The translations under genes and the position numbers were made by a program. Below the pieces are notes generated by a model. The model worked only from the letters and a program-made list of their open reading frames with translations. It was not told the origin of the DNA and made no database searches. This document shows positions 23,990 through 26,552 of a stretch of 26,552 nucleotides of DNA, piece by piece; within the stretch, counting starts at the first letter, position 1, and every line of letters starts with the position of its first letter. Origin of the DNA: Actinomycetota bacterium (GTDB taxonomy: Bacteria > Actinomycetota > Humimicrobiia > Humimicrobiales > Humimicrobiaceae); the NCBI GenBank assembly GCA_028695395.1, contig JAQVJB010000014.1:1-26552 (forward strand). Direction: 5' to 3'.

Positions 23990-24697
23990 TTATATTGAGC
24001 GACCTTTCACTATTTTTTTCATCCTGTAAATAATATAAAAAACTATCCCAAGCAACAATAATATGAAAGATATTATAAGTGATGTTATTAACATTTTTAT
24101 AAAAAAATCATAAAAAAAGTTTAATGGCAGCAGCGTAATAAGCAGAGAGCCCTCGGGGAAAGCCCAGTTTCCCTGCGGGAAGAAAATATAATGGAATTTT
24201 TCAAATAGAATAATAAAATAATTGCTGAAAAAATATAATAATAAAATAATAAAAATCACTATACATGAAGAGAATATAAAAATATAAGAAATGTTTTTTA
24301 AAAAAAGTAAATAATTTTTTTGAATAATTAAAATAATACAAATAATAAAAAGCAATGTGCTAATATAAAAAGCAGTTAAAAATTTTTGCACCAGAGTTCT
24401 TACATCATAAAGATGGCTTATTTCATTTAAGGTAAAGAAAGGCAATTTTGATTTTAATTTAAATTCTTCAATATTATCCCCATTTTTCAATAAACCTATG
24501 ATTCCCTTTGTAAGTTTTACCGCTTCATCTTTTTCAATAATGCTGAAAACATTATTATTATCATATAAATCCATATATGTTTCGATATCATAAATATATG
24601 CCTGAAGAGGAGATAAAAAAATTATGATAAGTATACATATAGCGCTGATTACTGCTATTGTTTTTCTTATAGATTTATTTCTTATTATTTCAATCAT
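23990..24697 (-). CDS. DUF1461/TIGR01906 membrane protein, Lit-like
   Basis: A 235-residue integral membrane protein with four predicted segments (about 12-32, 105-126, 132-160 and 203-228). An extracellular region between the first two contains LPFFTLNEISHLYDVRTL, and the loop after the third contains EKFHYIFFPQGNWAFPEGSLL. Both are hallmarks of the TIGR01906/DUF1461 family. As I recall, Enterococcus/Bacillus Lit, an intramolecular transacylase producing lyso-form lipoproteins, belongs to this family, so a lipoprotein-modifying role is possible; family membership is firmer than function. The histidine in FHYIFF is a candidate functional residue. It follows pyrG after a 53-base gap, without a clear ribosome binding site. 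Confidence 0.78.
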   Translation of the reverse strand: MIEIIRNKSIRKTIAVISAICILIIIFLSPLQAYIYDIETYMDLYDNNNVFSIIEKDEAVKLTKGIIGLLKNGDNIEEFKLKSKLPFFTLNEISHLYDVRTLVQKFLTAFYISTLLFIICIILIIQKNYLLFLKNISYIFIFSSCIVIFIILLLYFFSNYFIILFEKFHYIFFPQGNWAFPEGSLLITLLPLNFFYDFFIKMLITSLIISFILLLLGIVFYIIYRMKKIVKGRSI

Positions 24698-24750
24698 TAA
24701 TTATTTTTTAAATGCTGTTAAAGTGTTTGTAAATGATACTCAGAGTGAAG

Positions 24751-26367
24751 TTAATATTTTGATTGCTTATTTTTTATAGCAGCTTCTATAAAACTTTTAA
24801 ATAAAGGGTGAGGTTTGTCTGGTCTGGATTTGAATTCAGGGTGAAACTGTACCCCTACAAACCACGGATGTCCTTCTATTTCAACTATTTCTGCAAGATT
24901 TTTTTCATCATATATGCCTGAGACTATCATCCCTTTATTTTTTAATGCCTGAATATAATCATTGTTTAATTCGTATCTGTGCCTGTGCCTTTCAGAAATC
25001 AATTTAGTACCATAAGCATTAAAAGCTTTTGTATTTTTTATCAATCTGCAGGGGTATTTGCCAAGCCTCATCGTACCGCCTAAATTTCCAATATTTTTTT
25101 GTTCTGGTATTATGTCAATAACTGGATTTTTTGTTTCCAAATCAAATTCTGAGCTGTTTGAATCTTTAAGGTTAAGAACATCTCTGCAAAATTCTATAAC
25201 TGCACATTGCATTCCCAAACAGATTCCAAAAAAAGGTATTTTATTTTCCCTTGCATGTTTTATTGCATTAACTTTTCCATTGATTCCCCTAACTCCGAAA
25301 CCGCCGGGTACAAGTATGCCGTCTATATCTTTGAAAATTGCATTCATATCAGTATTTTCATCAATTATTTCAGAATTTATCCATTTGATTTCAACATTGG
25401 ATTTGAAAAAATAACCACCATGATAAAGGGATTCTATTATACTCAGATAAGCATCTTTAAGATTGGTATATTTTCCTACTATCCCTATAGTTACAGTATC
25501 CTCCAGATTATTTATTGTCTTGACTAATTTTACCCATGAGGATAATTTTGCATCATCACATTTAAGTCTTAGTTTTGATATCACTATTTCATCAAGGTTC
25601 TCTTCCTTAAGATTTAAAGGAATTTCGTAAAGGTGCTTTGCATCAATAGCATTGATTATTGCTTCTTTTTCAATGTCGCAGAAAAGGCTTATTTTTGCTT
25701 TTATGCTTTCATTTATTTTGATCTCGCTTCGGCAGATGATTATATCAGGCTGTATCCCTATGCTCCTGAGTTCTTTTACGCTGTGCTGAGTGGGTTTTGT
25801 TTTTAGCTCATCACTTGTTTTCAGGTAAGGCACGTATGTTACATGTATGTACAGAACATTTTCTTTTCCTATATCTTTTTTAAATTGCCTGATGGCTTCA
25901 AGGAAAGGTAAGCTCTCAATATCTCCTACAGTACCTCCTATTTCAGTTAAGACTACGTCTGATTTCTTTGCGGTAATTGTTTTCCTTATGCTGCTTTTTA
26001 TCTCATCCGTTATATGGGGTATTACCTGAACCGTATTACCAAGAAAATCTCCCCTTCTTTCTTTTTCAATAACTGCACCATATATTTTTCCTGAAGTGAA
26101 GTTATTGTATTTAGACAGACTTTCATCAATAAATCTTTCATAATGACCAAGATCGAGGTCTGTTTCACCGCCGTCATCAGTGACAAAAACTTCTCCATGC
26201 TGAAAAGGATTCATAGTTCCTGGATCAATGTTTATATACGGGTCGAATTTTTGTATGGTAACTTTCAGGCCTCTTGATTTTAAGAGCCTTCCAAGCGAAG
26301 CTGCGCAAATACCTTTGCCTAAAGATGAAAGTACGCCGCCAGTTATAAAAATAAATTTAGTACTCAA
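24751..26367 (-). CDS. pyrG: CTP synthase
   Basis: Makes CTP from UTP, ATP and glutamine in the cytosol. The N-terminal synthetase domain (1-270) opens with FITGGVLSSLGKGICAASLG and has DPYINIDPGTMNPFQHGEV and EIGGTVGDIES. The C-terminal class I glutamine amidotransferase domain (about 291-538) has nucleophile C383 in GICLGMQ and the H509/E511 pair in FHPEF, plus GTMRLGKYPC. Length is 538 residues. The start is TTG at 26367, two bases after the recN stop, with a strong GGGAGG about nine bases ahead inside recN. The recN-pyrG linkage matches the actinobacterial gene order. Confidence 0.98.
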   Translation of the reverse strand: MSTKFIFITGGVLSSLGKGICAASLGRLLKSRGLKVTIQKFDPYINIDPGTMNPFQHGEVFVTDDGGETDLDLGHYERFIDESLSKYNNFTSGKIYGAVIEKERRGDFLGNTVQVIPHITDEIKSSIRKTITAKKSDVVLTEIGGTVGDIESLPFLEAIRQFKKDIGKENVLYIHVTYVPYLKTSDELKTKPTQHSVKELRSIGIQPDIIICRSEIKINESIKAKISLFCDIEKEAIINAIDAKHLYEIPLNLKEENLDEIVISKLRLKCDDAKLSSWVKLVKTINNLEDTVTIGIVGKYTNLKDAYLSIIESLYHGGYFFKSNVEIKWINSEIIDENTDMNAIFKDIDGILVPGGFGVRGINGKVNAIKHARENKIPFFGICLGMQCAVIEFCRDVLNLKDSNSSEFDLETKNPVIDIIPEQKNIGNLGGTMRLGKYPCRLIKNTKAFNAYGTKLISERHRHRYELNNDYIQALKNKGMIVSGIYDEKNLAEIVEIEGHPWFVGVQFHPEFKSRPDKPHPLFKSFIEAAIKNKQSKY

Positions 26368-26369
26368 AT

Positions 26370-26552
26370 TTAAAATGCCTCCCTTATCTTTTTCTTGCTT
26401 AGCCTACTCTGATTTAAAAGTTCATTTGCATGCATTAGTGATAAATCACTTTGCTTGGTTCCGCTCATCATCCTTGATATTTCAGGAGCTTTATCTTTTT
26501 CATCAAGAGTATTGATTTTAATTTTTGTTTTACCTTTATCAATATATTTTTC
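26370..26552 (-). CDS. recN: DNA repair protein RecN, C-terminal fragment
   Basis: The minus-strand frame is open from the window edge to a TAA at 26372-26370 and encodes about 60 residues. It ends with the RecN-type C-terminus: ISRMMSGTKQSDLSLMHANELL, close to the usual IARMLSG...ALxHAxELL. RecN is an SMC-like ATPase for double-strand-break repair; only the end of its ATPase head is visible. The last codons contain the ribosome binding site of pyrG, so the genes are almost certainly cotranscribed. The 5' part lies beyond the window. Confidence 0.88.
   Translation of the reverse strand, partial: EKYIDKGKTKIKINTLDEKDKAPEISRMMSGTKQSDLSLMHANELLNQSRLSKKKIREAF

Noticed and set aside
26228..26515. 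Plus-strand frame of 95 codons at the right edge
   Set aside because: Antisense to the pyrG start and the recN C-terminus, both recognisable on the minus strand.

Overview
The window is a dense, strongly AT-rich bacterial chromosome segment holding mostly housekeeping genes. Apart from a dUTPase fragment at the left edge, every supported gene lies on the minus strand, so transcription runs from high to low coordinates. Spacers are tiny, many start/stop codons overlap or abut, and several genes start with TTG or GTG. I see no phage, insertion sequence or CRISPR array.

Gene order points to a low-G+C, probably anaerobic, deep-branching relative of Actinomycetota. Two blocks resemble actinobacterial neighbourhoods. 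The first is recN-pyrG-(...)-NUDIX-xerD-(...)-scpA-scpB-rluB-(...)-cmk-(...)-der. The second is an FHA protein (GarA type), a MerR regulator, a DUF151 nuclease and a second MerR regulator, the order known from mycobacteria, here split by dacF, a YerB-like lipoprotein gene and hpt. Other junctions (cmk-plsC-ispH and DUF512-der-gpsA) are more typical of Firmicutes. This lineage assignment is an inference from synteny, not from a phylogeny.

In transcription order: (1) 26552-21305: the recN tail, pyrG, a DUF1461/Lit-like membrane protein, an M20 peptidase, a NUDIX hydrolase and xerD. (2) 21219-17344: a site-2-protease family membrane protein, a TrpRS with an iron-sulfur-type cysteine motif, scpA, scpB and rluB. 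(3) 17223-9024: tyrA, aroA, cmk, plsC, ispH, a DUF512 radical-SAM protein lacking its usual PDZ domain, der and gpsA. (4) 8932-8854: tRNA-Pro(GGG) with encoded CCA. (5) 8736-2445: phosphoglucomutase/phosphomannomutase, FHA protein, MerR, D-Ala-D-Ala carboxypeptidase, DUF3048 lipoprotein, hpt and DUF151 nuclease. (6) 2233-699: a second MerR behind a good promoter with a symmetric operator-like array, a small PD-(D/E)XK-like protein and a serine-acetyltransferase-like protein. The partial dut gene at 1-414 converges on this last group.

Functions that fit together are chromosome maintenance (recN, xerD, scpA/scpB), nucleotide supply and clean-up (pyrG, cmk, hpt, dut, NUDIX), aromatic amino acids (tyrA, aroA), phospholipid precursors (gpsA, plsC), isoprenoids (ispH), ribosome assembly (der, rluB) and cell envelope (dacF, YerB-like, Lit-like). 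No clearly new system stands out. The points most worth checking are the Fe-S TrpRS motif, the operator array at 2249-2292, the PDZ-less DUF512 protein, the small nuclease-like protein, the acetyltransferase lacking standard serine-site residues, and the interrupted FHA/MerR/DUF151/MerR cluster.
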